The notes: a model not told the origin generated them from the letters alone. A stretch of DNA of 64,000 nucleotides from an uncultured Clostridium sp. (GCA_947244325.1 CAMXJY010000006.1:1-64000); one strand, 5' to 3'. Positions 1-7,581 are shown, numbered from the stretch's first letter. Made by a program: numbers and translations.

Positions 1-1
1 A

Positions 2-325
2 ATGAGATTTGACTTTTCACATGGTGCTAAAATGACTGATGAAGAAAAACAAAAAGTTGAAGATTTAGTTAATGAATATATTAAACAAGATATTCCTGTT
101 GAAAAATTAGAAATGAAAAAAGACGAAGCAATTAATATGGGAGCAGAGGCAATGTTCTTAGAAAAATATGGTGATATAGTTACTGTATACAAAATTGGAG
201 ATGTATCTATAGAACTTTGTGGTGGTCCTCATGTTGAAAGAACAGGAAATTTAGGTCATTTTAAAATAAAGAAAGAAGAAGCTTCTTCATCAGGAGTAAG
301 AAGAATAAAAGCAATTTTAGAATAA
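2..325 (+). CDS. alaS: alanyl-tRNA synthetase-like, C-terminal part (5' end outside window)
   Basis: The visible 107 residues are the editing and second additional domain of an AlaRS-type protein: RFDFSH near the start, then CGGPHVERTG with its Cys and His metal ligands, and the closing GVRRIKAILE. In most bacterial AlaRS this block is followed by a C-Ala/DHHA1 domain of over 100 residues; here the stop comes directly after it. It may be a naturally short AlaRS (the CGGPH variant also departs from the usual CGGTH) or a free-standing AlaX editing protein. The N-terminal half lies outside the window, so the two cannot be separated. A terminator follows at once. Confidence 0.8.
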   Translation: MRFDFSHGAKMTDEEKQKVEDLVNEYIKQDIPVEKLEMKKDEAINMGAEAMFLEKYGDIVTVYKIGDVSIELCGGPHVERTGNLGHFKIKKEEASSSGVRRIKAILE

Positions 326-338
326 AAATAGAAATAGG

Positions 339-376
339 AGATAGTAATGTTTTATTTTACTATCTTTTATTTTTTC
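339..376 (+). terminator. intrinsic terminator of the alaS-like gene
   Basis: A 9-bp stem AGATAGTAA/TTACTATCT with a 9-nt loop is followed by a T-rich run ending in TTTTTT. It sits 13 bases after the stop codon. Confidence 0.8.
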
Positions 377-393
377 TAGTAGATTGCTTGTTG

Positions 394-410
394 TTTCCTA
401 TAAAATAAAG
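394..410. repeat. 17-bp dispersed repeat, copy 1
   Basis: TTTCCTATAAAATAAAG occurs here and as its exact reverse complement at 63969-63985. Both copies are intergenic. The role is unknown; it may be the edge of a dispersed intergenic element. Confidence 0.45.
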
Positions 411-446
411 GATTTAGAAAATGTCCACTTTTGTTTTTTAAAAAAA

Positions 447-475
447 TTGAAAATAAAAGTCGTTTATGGTATAAT
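447..475 (+). promoter_or_regulatory. sigma-A promoter of the sortase gene
   Basis: TTGAAA, a 17-bp spacer and TATAAT, with TGG just before the -10 box (extended -10). It lies 45 bp upstream of the sortase start. Confidence 0.75.
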
Positions 476-520
476 ATATGTATAGGTTTATGTAAATTAT
501 AAGATTGGAGATATATAGAT

Positions 521-1228
521 ATGTTTAATAATAAGTATAGTAATGTATTGTCAATGATTTTAGTAGTTTTAATAGTTGCAATACTAGGAATAATTGGATA
601 TTTTGGATATGATATGCTTAGTTCTAAAGCTATAAATTCAAATGCTCAAGCTGCGTTAGAAGAATTGGAAAATGCTCAAAAAAAGGTTAAGAGAGATACT
701 TCAAATATAAAGAAAAAGGATACTGAAAATACTGTATCAAATTTAGTTAATCCATCTGAAATATTAGATCAATTAACTACTGAACCAGAAGAAGAACCTG
801 TTGAAGAAGAGCAAGAACCAGAAAAGGTTTATATGGAAGGCTACGAAGTAATGGGAAGAATTGAAATTCCAAAAACTAAAGTTGATTATCCTGTTTTATC
901 ACCAAATGCTAAAAGAAGTTTAGAGATTGCAGTTACAATAGCATATGGACCAGGATTAAATGAAGTAGGAAATACAGTAATATTTGGACACAATTATAGA
1001 AATGGTTTATTCTTCTCAAATAATAAAAAATTGGCAGTAGGGGACAAAATATATATTACAGATCAAAAAGGTGAAAAAATTACATATGAAATTTATAAAA
1101 TGTATGAAACAACACCAAATGATGCATCATATATGAAGAGAGATACAGAAGGAAAAAGAGAAATTTCATTACAAACTTGTACAGATGATAGCAGTGGAAG
1201 AATAATTATATGGGCAAGAGAAAAATAA
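521..1228 (+). CDS. class D-like sortase
   Basis: A membrane-anchored cysteine transpeptidase of 235 residues that would attach surface proteins to the cell wall. Residues 10-32 form one N-terminal transmembrane helix. An acidic, Glu/Pro-rich linker (about 60-100) follows, then the sortase fold. The three catalytic residues are visible: His in FGHNYRNG, Cys in LQTCTDD and Arg in SGRIIIWARE. The gene is monocistronic, with its own promoter and terminator. Class D or E is suggested by the N-terminal anchor and the T-C-T-D-D active-site sequence, but the class is inferred from a few motifs. No sorting substrate is adjacent, so it may serve genes elsewhere. Confidence 0.9.
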   Translation: MFNNKYSNVLSMILVVLIVAILGIIGYFGYDMLSSKAINSNAQAALEELENAQKKVKRDTSNIKKKDTENTVSNLVNPSEILDQLTTEPEEEPVEEEQEPEKVYMEGYEVMGRIEIPKTKVDYPVLSPNAKRSLEIAVTIAYGPGLNEVGNTVIFGHNYRNGLFFSNNKKLAVGDKIYITDQKGEKITYEIYKMYETTPNDASYMKRDTEGKREISLQTCTDDSSGRIIIWAREK

Positions 1229-1254
1229 TAAAATTAGATAATTGATATAAAAAA

Positions 1255-1302
1255 GGACGATATTTAATCTCGGAGAAGATTTAATTATCGTCCATATTTT
1301 TT
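1255..1302 (+). terminator. terminator-like hairpin containing a 14-bp dispersed repeat
   Basis: The stem GGACGATA/TATCGTCC extends into ATTTAATC/GATTTAAT and is followed by ATTTTTTA. The 14-mer GGACGATATTTAAT recurs at 63865-63878, again as the left arm of a hairpin behind a gene. Confidence 0.7.
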
Positions 1303-1330
1303 ATATAGTAAGAAATTTATCCTAGAGTTA

Positions 1331-1375
1331 GATTTTGTAGTAGTTTGCACTGCGTACAAAATCTTGATTCTGTTT
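1331..1375. terminator. bidirectional terminator between convergent genes
   Basis: GATTTTGTA (1331-1339) pairs with TACAAAATC (1355-1363), with a T-run on the right and an A/T-rich tail on the left. It separates the plus-strand sortase from the minus-strand 153-residue gene. Confidence 0.6.
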
Positions 1376-1376
1376 T

Positions 1377-1838
1377 TTAATCTTTAAAGAACTTTATAAA
1401 TGAATCTTTTATAAAGTTAATAACTTTTTTACATATATCCCAAGCAGTATTAGTCAAAGTTGGAAGGTTTTCATTTTCTTCGCTAAAATCAATATTAGAT
1501 ATATCAATTTTAGTAAAAATATTTTGCTGTTCTAATTGAGAATTTAATTGTTTTTGTGTTCTTTTATCATTTATAGAATACTTCATTATAAATTCATCTT
1601 TATTATTTGTTTTATTCCAATAATTTAGATTTAATAATGATAGTAAATCTAATGTTTTTTCTTTTAAATTTTCTTCTCCAATTGATTTTGTCATTGTAAA
1701 TTCATAATCAAGAGAACAATTATCATAAAAGAACATTATTATTTTTTTAGGAATCATATTAACATATAATTTATCCATATGTCTTAAAACTTCTAAAACT
1801 TCGCTATATGCTTCACGTTGCTCTAATGATATTACCAT
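1377..1838 (-). CDS. hypothetical protein, 153 residues
   Basis: I do not recognise the family. It is a soluble, mixed-charge protein with a predicted helical C-terminus ending in KDSFIKFFKD and no signal peptide or clear metal motif. It lies 20 bp downstream of the 99-residue gene on the same strand, so the two are probably co-transcribed. Composition matches the host. Confidence 0.6.
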   Translation of the reverse strand: MVISLEQREAYSEVLEVLRHMDKLYVNMIPKKIIMFFYDNCSLDYEFTMTKSIGEENLKEKTLDLLSLLNLNYWNKTNNKDEFIMKYSINDKRTQKQLNSQLEQQNIFTKIDISNIDFSEENENLPTLTNTAWDICKKVINFIKDSFIKFFKD

Positions 1839-1858
1839 TTTAAAACTCTCCTTATATT

Positions 1859-2158
1859 TTATCTTGCGTCATCATCTTTTTCATCTTTACTCTTGCTTGG
1901 CTCTTCTGTTACAATGTCTACTACTTCAAGAGTTGGCTTTAGATTTCTTGTAGTTTTTTCAGATGTTTCTTTAGGGGAAACAGATTCTTTATCAGGTGTA
2001 TTTATTGCATTAGTTAAACTAGAGTCTTCTTTTAATTTATTGCTAGATATTCTTTCTGCAGTTACTTTATTAATATCTTCTATATTAACAGTAGTTTTAT
2101 AATCTGACTTTTTTCCATGTTCTCTATCTAATTTTTGTAAAAGGTCAAATGAATCCAT
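1859..2158 (-). CDS. hypothetical low-complexity protein, 99 residues
   Basis: Starts at ATG 2158 behind AGGAGA. The sequence is rich in Lys, Glu, Ser and Thr with almost no aromatics and ends in a run of acidic residues, so it is probably disordered. No family is recognised. It is the first gene of a two-gene minus-strand unit with the 153-residue protein. Confidence 0.55.
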   Translation of the reverse strand: MDSFDLLQKLDREHGKKSDYKTTVNIEDINKVTAERISSNKLKEDSSLTNAINTPDKESVSPKETSEKTTRNLKPTLEVVDIVTEEPSKSKDEKDDDAR

Positions 2159-2340
2159 ATTTATCTCCTAATCTATAAATGAATAAATACTTTTAATATA
2201 TTCATTTATTATAATATTTTATTTTAAGATATATAGTAAATTATAGCATTAAACTTTTTTCTATACAATATTTGTAATATAAATTTAATAGAAGATACTT
2301 TAATTTGTAAACAATAGAATTTATAGAGTTGCATAAAATA

Positions 2341-2370
2341 ATTATTCCCTCAGTTATACTGTGGAATAAT
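2341..2370. repeat. solo hairpin resembling the right end of the IS200-type element
   Basis: A 30-bp near-perfect hairpin (ATTATTCC/GGAATAAT outer arms, CAGT/ACTG inner arms). Its core CAGTTATACTGTGG also occurs at the right end of the IS200-like element (5370-5383). It may be a leftover transposon end or a terminator for the minus-strand gene that begins at 2158 and the unit above it. Confidence 0.45.
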
Positions 2371-2433
2371 TATAATATTAAGAGTAAACCACAGTTTATA
2401 TTCGTGATTTTTTATATAGGTTTATTAAAATAT

Positions 2434-2868
2434 TTACTTATTCCAAAATTCACTCAATTCATTATCAGTTATAATTTGTAATTCATAACATGCTTTTTCG
2501 AGTTCACTTCTTCTTTTTTCATCATCATCAATATTTTTCAAATAGTTTAGTATTTTTTCCTTTCCTCCAATTAATTCATAAATTTCTTCTAATTCTTCAT
2601 CTGTAAATTTACGAATTTTCCCTGTATTTATCTCTCTCATTTTATGACTTCTAGCCAATTCATTAAATAAATATAATCTATACATTCTAAAATGTTCATT
2701 TTCATAAGAATCATATTTTAACATATTAACAGTATCATCAATATTATCTACTGGTATTGGTAAAGTATAACTCCTATAGGCCATCAGTATACCAAATAAT
2801 ATAGCTGACATTACAATTATAGTTATTACCCATATTACTACCCTATCTTTTCCAATCATATTTTTCAC
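2434..2868 (-). CDS. membrane-anchored hypothetical protein, 144 residues
   Basis: An N-terminal helix at about residues 10-30 anchors a charged, mostly helical domain. No known family is recognised. Its start overlaps the end of the preceding 103-residue membrane protein gene by 26 bp, so it is the third gene of the LytTR operon and is probably translationally coupled. It may be part of a LytTR-controlled output or inhibitory membrane complex; this is inferred from context only. Confidence 0.6.
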   Translation of the reverse strand: MKNMIGKDRVVIWVITIIVMSAILFGILMAYRSYTLPIPVDNIDDTVNMLKYDSYENEHFRMYRLYLFNELARSHKMREINTGKIRKFTDEELEEIYELIGGKEKILNYLKNIDDDEKRRSELEKACYELQIITDNELSEFWNK

Positions 2869-3154
2869 TCCTTATTTTTTCTAATTTCTCATTTAATTTA
2901 TTTACTATATATTTATCATATTTACGAACAGCATATAATATAAGAAAATATAGTATAGTATATGTAAAAATGTAATATTGATAAAAACATAGTATAATAT
3001 TTGATATATTGTGTATTTCTTGAGATACATAAATTGGTACATTTAATAAAAGTGATATGACAATAGATTGAGTAATATAAGAAATAATCGAAAATGAAAT
3101 TAGACCAATTATATAATAAATACTATATTTTAAAATTAATAAAAACTTTTTCAT
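2843..3154 (-). CDS. small polytopic membrane protein next to LytTR regulator
   Basis: 103 residues with three predicted transmembrane segments (about 3-25, 30-52, 60-80) and a basic cytoplasmic tail. It starts 2 bp after the LytTR gene ends. LytTR regulators are often encoded with a small membrane partner that holds the regulator inactive (LytTR regulatory systems such as HdrRM and BrsRM, or LytTR-DUF3021 pairs). This protein fits that place and size, but I cannot confirm the family from sequence. Confidence 0.65.
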   Translation of the reverse strand: MKKFLLILKYSIYYIIGLISFSIISYITQSIVISLLLNVPIYVSQEIHNISNIILCFYQYYIFTYTILYFLILYAVRKYDKYIVNKLNEKLEKIRSEKYDWKR

Positions 3155-3156
3155 TA

Positions 3157-3624
3157 TTATATCCTCCTATCATCTAAATATTTCATAATATCACTAGCTC
3201 TTCTTCTAGAAACAACCTGTTCTGTATTATCATCAAGTTTTACAATTATTTTTCCAGTTTCGCTTATATCAAATTTTTCTATATGTATCATATTTACAAT
3301 ACAACTTTTAGAAATTCTTACAAAATTATTATTTATTTTTTCTAATTCATATAATTTGCTTTTAATTCTATAATGTTCATTTTTAGCTTTACAATAATTA
3401 TTTTTCTTATCACTATAAAAAATAATTATATCTTCACATTTTATTTCAAATAATTCATAATTATCATTTATAACAAATACTTTATTTTTGTAATTTAATT
3501 CAAAATTATTTATATAATCAATAAAAGGCTGTAAATTTAAATTTTTATTTGAATATTGTAATTCTACAAAAATTTCATTGCTATTTAAATTCTCGTTTTC
3601 TTTTTTATTTAATATAATATTCAT
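3157..3624 (-). CDS. LytTR-domain DNA-binding regulator
   Basis: 155 residues without a receiver domain. The C-terminal half is a LytTR fold: a KCEDIIIFYSDKKN strand-loop, the middle LYELEKINNNFVRISKSCIVN and the final RRRASDIMKYL helix. LytTR proteins bind pairs of 9-10-bp direct repeats spaced about two helix turns apart, and such repeats lie immediately upstream (3718-3795). The likely start is ATG 3624. The nearest good ribosome binding site (AAAGGAG, 3670-3664) is separated from it by a perfect 11-bp hairpin, and an in-frame stop lies at 3645. It leads an operon with two membrane proteins and is divergent from a secreted-protein gene. Confidence 0.85.
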   Translation of the reverse strand: MNIILNKKENENLNSNEIFVELQYSNKNLNLQPFIDYINNFELNYKNKVFVINDNYELFEIKCEDIIIFYSDKKNNYCKAKNEHYRIKSKLYELEKINNNFVRISKSCIVNMIHIEKFDISETGKIIVKLDDNTEQVVSRRRASDIMKYLDDRRI

Positions 3625-3636
3625 AATTTTTATATA

Positions 3637-3661
3637 ATATTGTTAATAAAATTAACAATAT
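3637..3661. promoter_or_regulatory. perfect 11-bp inverted repeat between RBS and start of lytTR
   Basis: ATATTGTTAAT, 3-nt loop, ATTAACAATAT. On the lytTR transcript this hairpin lies between AAAGGAG and the ATG. If folded, it would bring the ribosome site to about 12 nt from the start; otherwise the gap is about 40 nt. It could be an operator or a translational control element. Confidence 0.55.
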
Positions 3662-3717
3662 CACTCCTTTCTTAAAAAGATTTTATACTTAAAATGTATT
3701 ATTTACAATATATTTAT

Positions 3718-3795
3718 ATAAGTGGTTTAAAAAAAAGATAAATGGCAAAAAAATTTAAGTATATAAGATAAACGGTTTGTTTTATTGATAAGCGG
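3718..3795. promoter_or_regulatory. four phased LytTR-type direct repeats
   Basis: ATAAGTGG at 3718, ATAAATGG at 3738, ATAAACGG at 3768 and ATAAGCGG at 3788: spacing 20, 30 and 20 bp. On the other strand the copy at 3768 reads ACCGTTTAT, which fits the published LytTR consensus [TA][AC][CA]GTTN[AG][TG]. A weaker copy, ATATATGG, lies 30 bp further at 3818. The two 20-bp pairs look like two LytTR dimer sites on one helix face, upstream of the 3848 promoter. Confidence 0.7.
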
Positions 3796-3847
3796 TGTAA
3801 GCATTGAAAATAATGGAATATATGGCAATAGTACTTAAACATACACA

Positions 3848-3876
3848 TTGACAATTCAAATAATGCATAGTATTAT
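3848..3876 (+). promoter_or_regulatory. promoter of the secreted-protein gene
   Basis: TTGACA, 17-bp spacer, TATTAT. It lies 52 bp downstream of the last strong LytTR-type repeat, a normal place for an upstream activator. A leader of about 100 nt precedes the ATG at 3989. Confidence 0.7.
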
Positions 3877-3988
3877 ATTTAAAGTTTCTTATGAAACAAT
3901 ATAAAAGATTACTGTTGTGGGAATTTAGTAACTGCATTCTCACATAGTAATATGATGTGAAAGTTGGTGCCTAAATAGGAGGTTTTTC

Positions 3989-4579
3989 ATGAAACACAAA
4001 AAATTTAGAGTACTTATGAGTTCATTACTGGTATTGGCTATGCTTTTTGCACTGAACACAATGTCTTATGCTGCAACAGCTGAAGAAAATACAAGCAAAC
4101 CGCAATTTGGTGATGTTCTTTATGCTGATGATGAAATCGCTGTTTTCTATGGGAATCCCAATGAAAACGAATCAACGATTGAAGCTGCGACAGCAATTGA
4201 AGCACAGGCACAAACAACACGTAGCTTACGGCATGATTATATTTGGGTAAATGCTAATACTACCACTGATAAACATGTTGACATTTATGCATCTTCTGAC
4301 CAGCCAATAAGTTATGTTAATGTTAAGCAGGAATCTCAATATGCTGTTCCAAGGTCAAGGATTGATGTAAGAAGACCTGATAATAAATCGTATTGTCTTG
4401 TGCTTAACTGGGATGGACAAAAGACTATACAGTCTAATGACATTGTTGTCAGTAGTACAGTGCTCTGGACAGAATCTTATCCCAGAAATGTAGTAGAATG
4501 GACATCTGGATACATAAGAGTCGGATGGGATGTCGAGACAGGGAGTTCTGGAGCAAGATTAAACGTTTGGGTCTGGTAA
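3989..4579 (+). CDS. secreted protein of unknown function, likely LytTR-controlled
   Basis: 196 residues with a typical signal peptide (MKHKK, hydrophobic core 8-24, cleavage near SYAA). The mature part is beta-rich with many Trp and Tyr, especially the C-terminus (GYIRVGWDVETG, LNVWVW). AGGAGG precedes the ATG. Base and codon use is less AT-biased than its neighbours, and it contains one in-frame CGG (4229-4231), unlike native genes here, which suggests acquisition. A strong terminator follows. No family is recognised. Size, signal peptide and setting resemble the secreted gene at 57510-58016, which also lies near signalling genes. Confidence 0.8.
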   Translation: MKHKKFRVLMSSLLVLAMLFALNTMSYAATAEENTSKPQFGDVLYADDEIAVFYGNPNENESTIEAATAIEAQAQTTRSLRHDYIWVNANTTTDKHVDIYASSDQPISYVNVKQESQYAVPRSRIDVRRPDNKSYCLVLNWDGQKTIQSNDIVVSSTVLWTESYPRNVVEWTSGYIRVGWDVETGSSGARLNVWVW

Positions 4580-4630
4580 AGTATTTGTTAAAAATTAAGT
4601 AACTATAAACATTAACCAACTTTCATATCA

Positions 4631-4667
4631 CAAGAGTGGAGAATTTATAAAATTCCCCACTCTTGTT
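4631..4667 (+). terminator. terminator of the secreted-protein gene
   Basis: A long stem CAAGAGTGG.GAATT pairs with AATTC.CCACTCTTG and is followed by a short T-stretch. It ends just before the IS200-like left end. Confidence 0.75.
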
Positions 4668-4680
4668 AACTTTAATGGAA

Positions 4681-5384
4681 CCCCCTACAGCTATGCTGGG
4701 GGAAACAGAAAACTTATAGTTTTGCACGGGGTAATAAAATACCCACTCAAAACATGGTATAATATTTTAAGTTTGACGGCTAAAAATATAAATCATGAAA
4801 GGAGTGGGACGTATGAAAAGTCCATACACAAATAGTTTAGCACACACAACATGGGAATGCAAGTACCATATAGTGTTTGCACCAAAGATTAGAAGAAAAG
4901 AAATATATAGAACATTAAGAAGAGAAATAGGAATGATATTAAGATAATTATGCAGGAGAAAAGAAGTAGAAGTAATAAATGCAGAAGCATGTCCAGACCA
5001 TATACATATGTATGTAAGTATACCACAAAAATTAAGTATATCTTCATTTATGGGTTACTTAAAAGGAAAGAGTACATTAATAATATTTGAGAGACATGCA
5101 AATTTAAAATATAAATATCAAAATAGAAGTTTTTGGTGTAGAAGGATTTTACGTAAGTACGGTAGGAAATAACAAGAGTGTAGTATACAATTATGTTAAA
5201 AATTAATTAAAAGAAGATATGATGTCAGATCATATAACAATAAAAGAATATAAAGATACTTTTAAAGGGTAGTAAGTAAGAGAAACGCAAGCAAAATAGG
5301 TGTAAGGCGTCAAATTAAATGCTTCAGAGGTGGCTAGTAATGAGGCCTTATAGGCATATATGAACCCAACAGTTATACTGTGGG
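4681..5384 (+). mobile_element. degenerate IS200/IS605-family element
   Basis: The left subterminal hairpin (4681-4702, CCCCC.CAGC/GCTG.GGGG) and right hairpin (5365-5384, CCCA.CAGT/ACTG.TGGG) flank a Y1-transposase reading frame, the architecture of IS200-type elements that move as single strands. The transposase is broken, so this copy could move only in trans. Confidence 0.8.
4813..5272 (+). pseudogene. tnpA: IS200-type transposase TnpA (Y1), inactivated
   Basis: Translation starts as a normal TnpA (SLAHTTWECKYHIVFAPKIRR) and retains the ACPDHIHM metal-binding HxH and the SISSFMGYLKGKS segment. Three lesions are visible: a TAA replacing a sense codon after ILR at codon 44, one extra base just after FWC that shifts the catalytic-tyrosine region (YVSTVGNN) into another frame, and a second TAA in KN*LKED. 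These do not follow the CGG rule seen elsewhere, so it is a true pseudogene. Confidence 0.85.
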
Positions 5385-5400
5385 ATAATATTAAAGAAAA

Positions 5401-5426
5401 AGACAGATTTTTTAATCTGTCTTTTT
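5401..5426. terminator. orphaned terminator of the tRNA-Gln gene
   Basis: AGACAGATT/AATCTGTCT hairpin flanked by runs of T and A. It abuts the left att core. Before integration it would have followed the minus-strand tRNA-Gln, whose intact copy now lies 38 kb away with a phage-supplied hairpin. Confidence 0.65.
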
Positions 5427-5437
5427 GGCTGGGCTGG
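5422..5437. repeat. prophage attachment core, left
   Basis: TTTTTGGCTGGGCTGG is identical to 43768-43783, where it forms the 3' end of tRNA-Gln. Flanks differ on both sides, as expected for an att duplication. Confidence 0.85.
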
Positions 5438-5498
5438 TCATAGTAAAATATTTAGAAATGCTTATATATCAAAGGATTTATAATATTTTTTATAAAAA

Positions 5499-5521
5499 GT
5501 AATGCAGTAGTAATGCAATAA
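5499..5521. repeat. putative integrase arm-type sites, left
   Basis: GTAATGCAGTAG followed directly by TAATGCAATAA. The same two words occur in swapped order at 43640-43662 inside the right end. Paired short direct repeats near each att core are typical of tyrosine-integrase arm sites. Confidence 0.6.
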
Positions 5522-5526
5522 AGCTA

Positions 5527-6747
5527 TTAAGAGATTTTATTTAATGTTTTTTTTACAAAATCAAATGAAATATCAATATACACATCATCGGTTACATCAC
5601 TTCCTTCAACATGACCAGCTAAATATTGAATTATATCTTTAGGAATACCTATTTCTCTCCAGTGTGTTATAGCATAATGACGCATTCTGTGTGAAGATAA
5701 TTTCTCATTATCAGTTTTATCAAGAATATGATATTTAGCTTCAATTCTATCTAAATATGAATTAATTTCTACTGGAGTGACAAAGGTATCTTTTTTATAA
5801 TCCCAAAAAAGTGTATTATGGATGTTATTGATACTTTTAACCTTTTTCTTTTTTTCTTCTTTAATTATATCAACGATTTCACTAAAAATACTAGAGTTTA
5901 AAGGTAGGTATCTTTGCCCCATATCAATACCAGTTTTTTTATTATATGTTTTAGTGTGTTCACTCCAAATTACATGGTAATTTTCATCTTGTGTTAGAGC
6001 GTTCCATATATTGAAAGTTTGATCTTTTTCATTATAATCATTTTCTGATCGTGCTAAAGTTTCACCTATACGCATTCCAGAAATAATGTGTAACTTAATA
6101 ATATTTCTATATTTATGATTTCTTTCTTCATTATCTAATACAGAAATAAGTTTCGTATATTCACTTTTACTTAAGGGTTTTACTTTTTTACTAGGCTTAT
6201 CAGAGATTGGTTTTTTTAAAGTCATATCTTCCATAAGATTATATGTTAATATTTTTCGAGAAGGGGAACATGCAATTTTAAATACTATAGAAAGCATACG
6301 CCATATTTTGTTAATAACCTCATTAGAATATTTCTTGATTTCTTTTTTTGAATTTTCTAAGTGTTGTATAGTCACTTGTTGAATTGGAAGATTGCAAAAA
6401 TTAGGACATGATTTTTGTATTTGTTTTATTGTTGCTAATTCACGTCCATAACTTCTAGCAGTTGTTATTCCATCAGAATGTTTTAATTCAACATAGTGTT
6501 TTGCAAGAGATATTACCGTTTCATTGCTTTTGTTTATGTAAGTACCATTATTAAGACTATTTTTTACTTCTGTAACTCTAACTTTAAAATCTTTTGCAGA
6601 TTCTTTTTTTCTCTGTTTCATAGTTTGTCTTTTGCCAGATGTATCATAATATTGAAAAACCCAACAGTTTAATTTTTCACTCCTATATAAAGAGCCTTCG
6701 CCATTTCCAACTTGTTTTGTCTTTTGATTTTTTCTTTCATTTTCCAT
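5527..6747 (-). CDS. int: phage tyrosine integrase
   Basis: 406 residues from ATG 6747, chosen because GGAGGT sits 8 bp upstream; a 7-residue longer reading is possible. The N-terminal part (GEGSLYRSEKLNCWVFQYYD) is an AP2/arm-binding-like domain, followed by a SAM-like core-binding domain. The catalytic domain shows Arg in SGMRIGE, the HRMRH block, LAGH and the nucleophile Tyr in DDVYIDIS. It integrates the phage at the 16-bp core in tRNA-Gln, 90 bp away. Its promoter region carries several palindromes. Confidence 0.95.
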   Translation of the reverse strand: MENERKNQKTKQVGNGEGSLYRSEKLNCWVFQYYDTSGKRQTMKQRKKESAKDFKVRVTEVKNSLNNGTYINKSNETVISLAKHYVELKHSDGITTARSYGRELATIKQIQKSCPNFCNLPIQQVTIQHLENSKKEIKKYSNEVINKIWRMLSIVFKIACSPSRKILTYNLMEDMTLKKPISDKPSKKVKPLSKSEYTKLISVLDNEERNHKYRNIIKLHIISGMRIGETLARSENDYNEKDQTFNIWNALTQDENYHVIWSEHTKTYNKKTGIDMGQRYLPLNSSIFSEIVDIIKEEKKKKVKSINNIHNTLFWDYKKDTFVTPVEINSYLDRIEAKYHILDKTDNEKLSSHRMRHYAITHWREIGIPKDIIQYLAGHVEGSDVTDDVYIDISFDFVKKTLNKIS

Positions 6748-6787
6748 AAAAAATACCTCCATTTTCAAATAATTTATTTTTAATAAA

Positions 6788-6842
6788 CACTTGAAAAGTG
6801 GGGGATACTTATATTATAATACAAGTATAGCCACTTTAAGTG
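6788..6842. promoter_or_regulatory. integrase promoter region with nested palindromes
   Basis: CACTTGAAAAGTG (6788-6800) and CACTTTAAGTG (6832-6842) flank a 24-bp inverted repeat with arms ATACTT/AAGTAT (6805-6828) that contains TATAAT on the minus strand. The two outer palindromes share CACTT/AAGTG half-sites, so they are probably operators around the int promoter. Confidence 0.5.
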
Positions 6843-6861
6843 TCTATGTGGGGAAAATAAA

Positions 6862-6876
6862 TGTATCAGGTCGCAA
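6862..6876 (-). promoter_or_regulatory. 15-bp motif upstream of int (copy 1)
   Basis: Read toward int, the sequence is TTGCGACCTGATACA. The same word in the same orientation relative to the next gene lies at 9186-9200 before the first early gene. It is comparatively GC-rich for this genome, so chance recurrence is unlikely. Confidence 0.55.
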
Positions 6877-6905
6877 ATCTAATTACATCTATTTTCCTTT
6901 TATAT

Positions 6906-7320
6906 TTAAACTAATACACCATATTTTTCAGTATAAAAGTTAATACAATCAATCATATATTTTATATCTACATTAAAGTAGTCTGCCAAATCATATAAGT
7001 CAAAACCTTGTATGATTTTTTCTTTTAGTTTTTGAAGAGGAATAAGAACAGAATAAGCCCATTTCATTGCTCTTAATTCACATTTTCTTTTAGTAACTGT
7101 ATCAGTATTCATATAATAAAGTGAATTGCTATAATAATGACCGAAGTTCTTCCGCTAATATTTCTTTTTCTTCAACAGAACTATTTAATTTATCATTATC
7201 TAAACCAATATAATAGGCATTATCGATTTCAAATATTTTTGCTTTGGTATTTGACCATTTATAATCTAAAATGTCTATATTTTCATTTTCAGCTAAATTA
7301 TATAATTTATTTAATTCCAT
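6906..7320 (-). CDS. ImmA/IrrE-like metallopeptidase, read through a CGG +1 shift
   Basis: Two minus-strand frames (7320-7144 and 7142-6906) join into one 137-residue protein if the C of the in-frame CGG at 7143-7141 is skipped. The junction then reads LAEELGHYYSNSLYYMN, the EE-x-GH(Y) site of phage ImmA-type peptidases, and the second part (CELRAMKWAYSVLIPLQKL, then ADYFNV) is typical of the family's C-terminus. ImmA proteins cleave CI-like repressors after DNA damage, and the repressor gene lies 1.1 kb away. Without the shift the protein ends after 62 residues, one after the CGG. It is either a pseudogene or recoded; see findings. Confidence 0.75.
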
Positions 7321-7383
7321 GTGTTCTCCTAAAATATTTCATAAATTGTTTATATGTGTTATAATAATGAAGAGGTGATTATA

Positions 7384-7581
7384 ATGTTTTTATTATATAT
7401 TTTATTTACTTTTATATGTTGTTTTATAACATATAAAGTTGCTTGTTATCAATTAATAAAATTAAATGAGATTAATAATAAAGGTTTTAATTCTCATCAA
7501 GAATATATTTGTAAAGCTCTTGATGAAATAGCTCAAATAAAAACAGATGTTATAAATATTAAGAAAGACATATATCAATAA
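7384..7581 (+). CDS. small membrane protein in immunity region
   Basis: 65 residues from ATG 7384 (GAGGTG upstream). It has one transmembrane segment (2-24) and a short helical tail ending in a coiled-coil-like KTDVINIKKDI. The gene is divergent from the ImmA-like gene, and its 3' end overlaps the Abi-alpha gene tail-to-tail by 23 bp. It could be a superinfection-exclusion peptide, judged only by location and size. Confidence 0.6.
   Translation: MFLLYILFTFICCFITYKVACYQLIKLNEINNKGFNSHQEYICKALDEIAQIKTDVINIKKDIYQ

Noticed and set aside
4813..5272. IS200 transposase breaks as further recoding cases
   Set aside because: The breaks are two TAA codons and an extra base at an AGG, not CGG. AGG is read normally in conserved genes here (for example C-R-H in the minor head protein), so this is ordinary decay.
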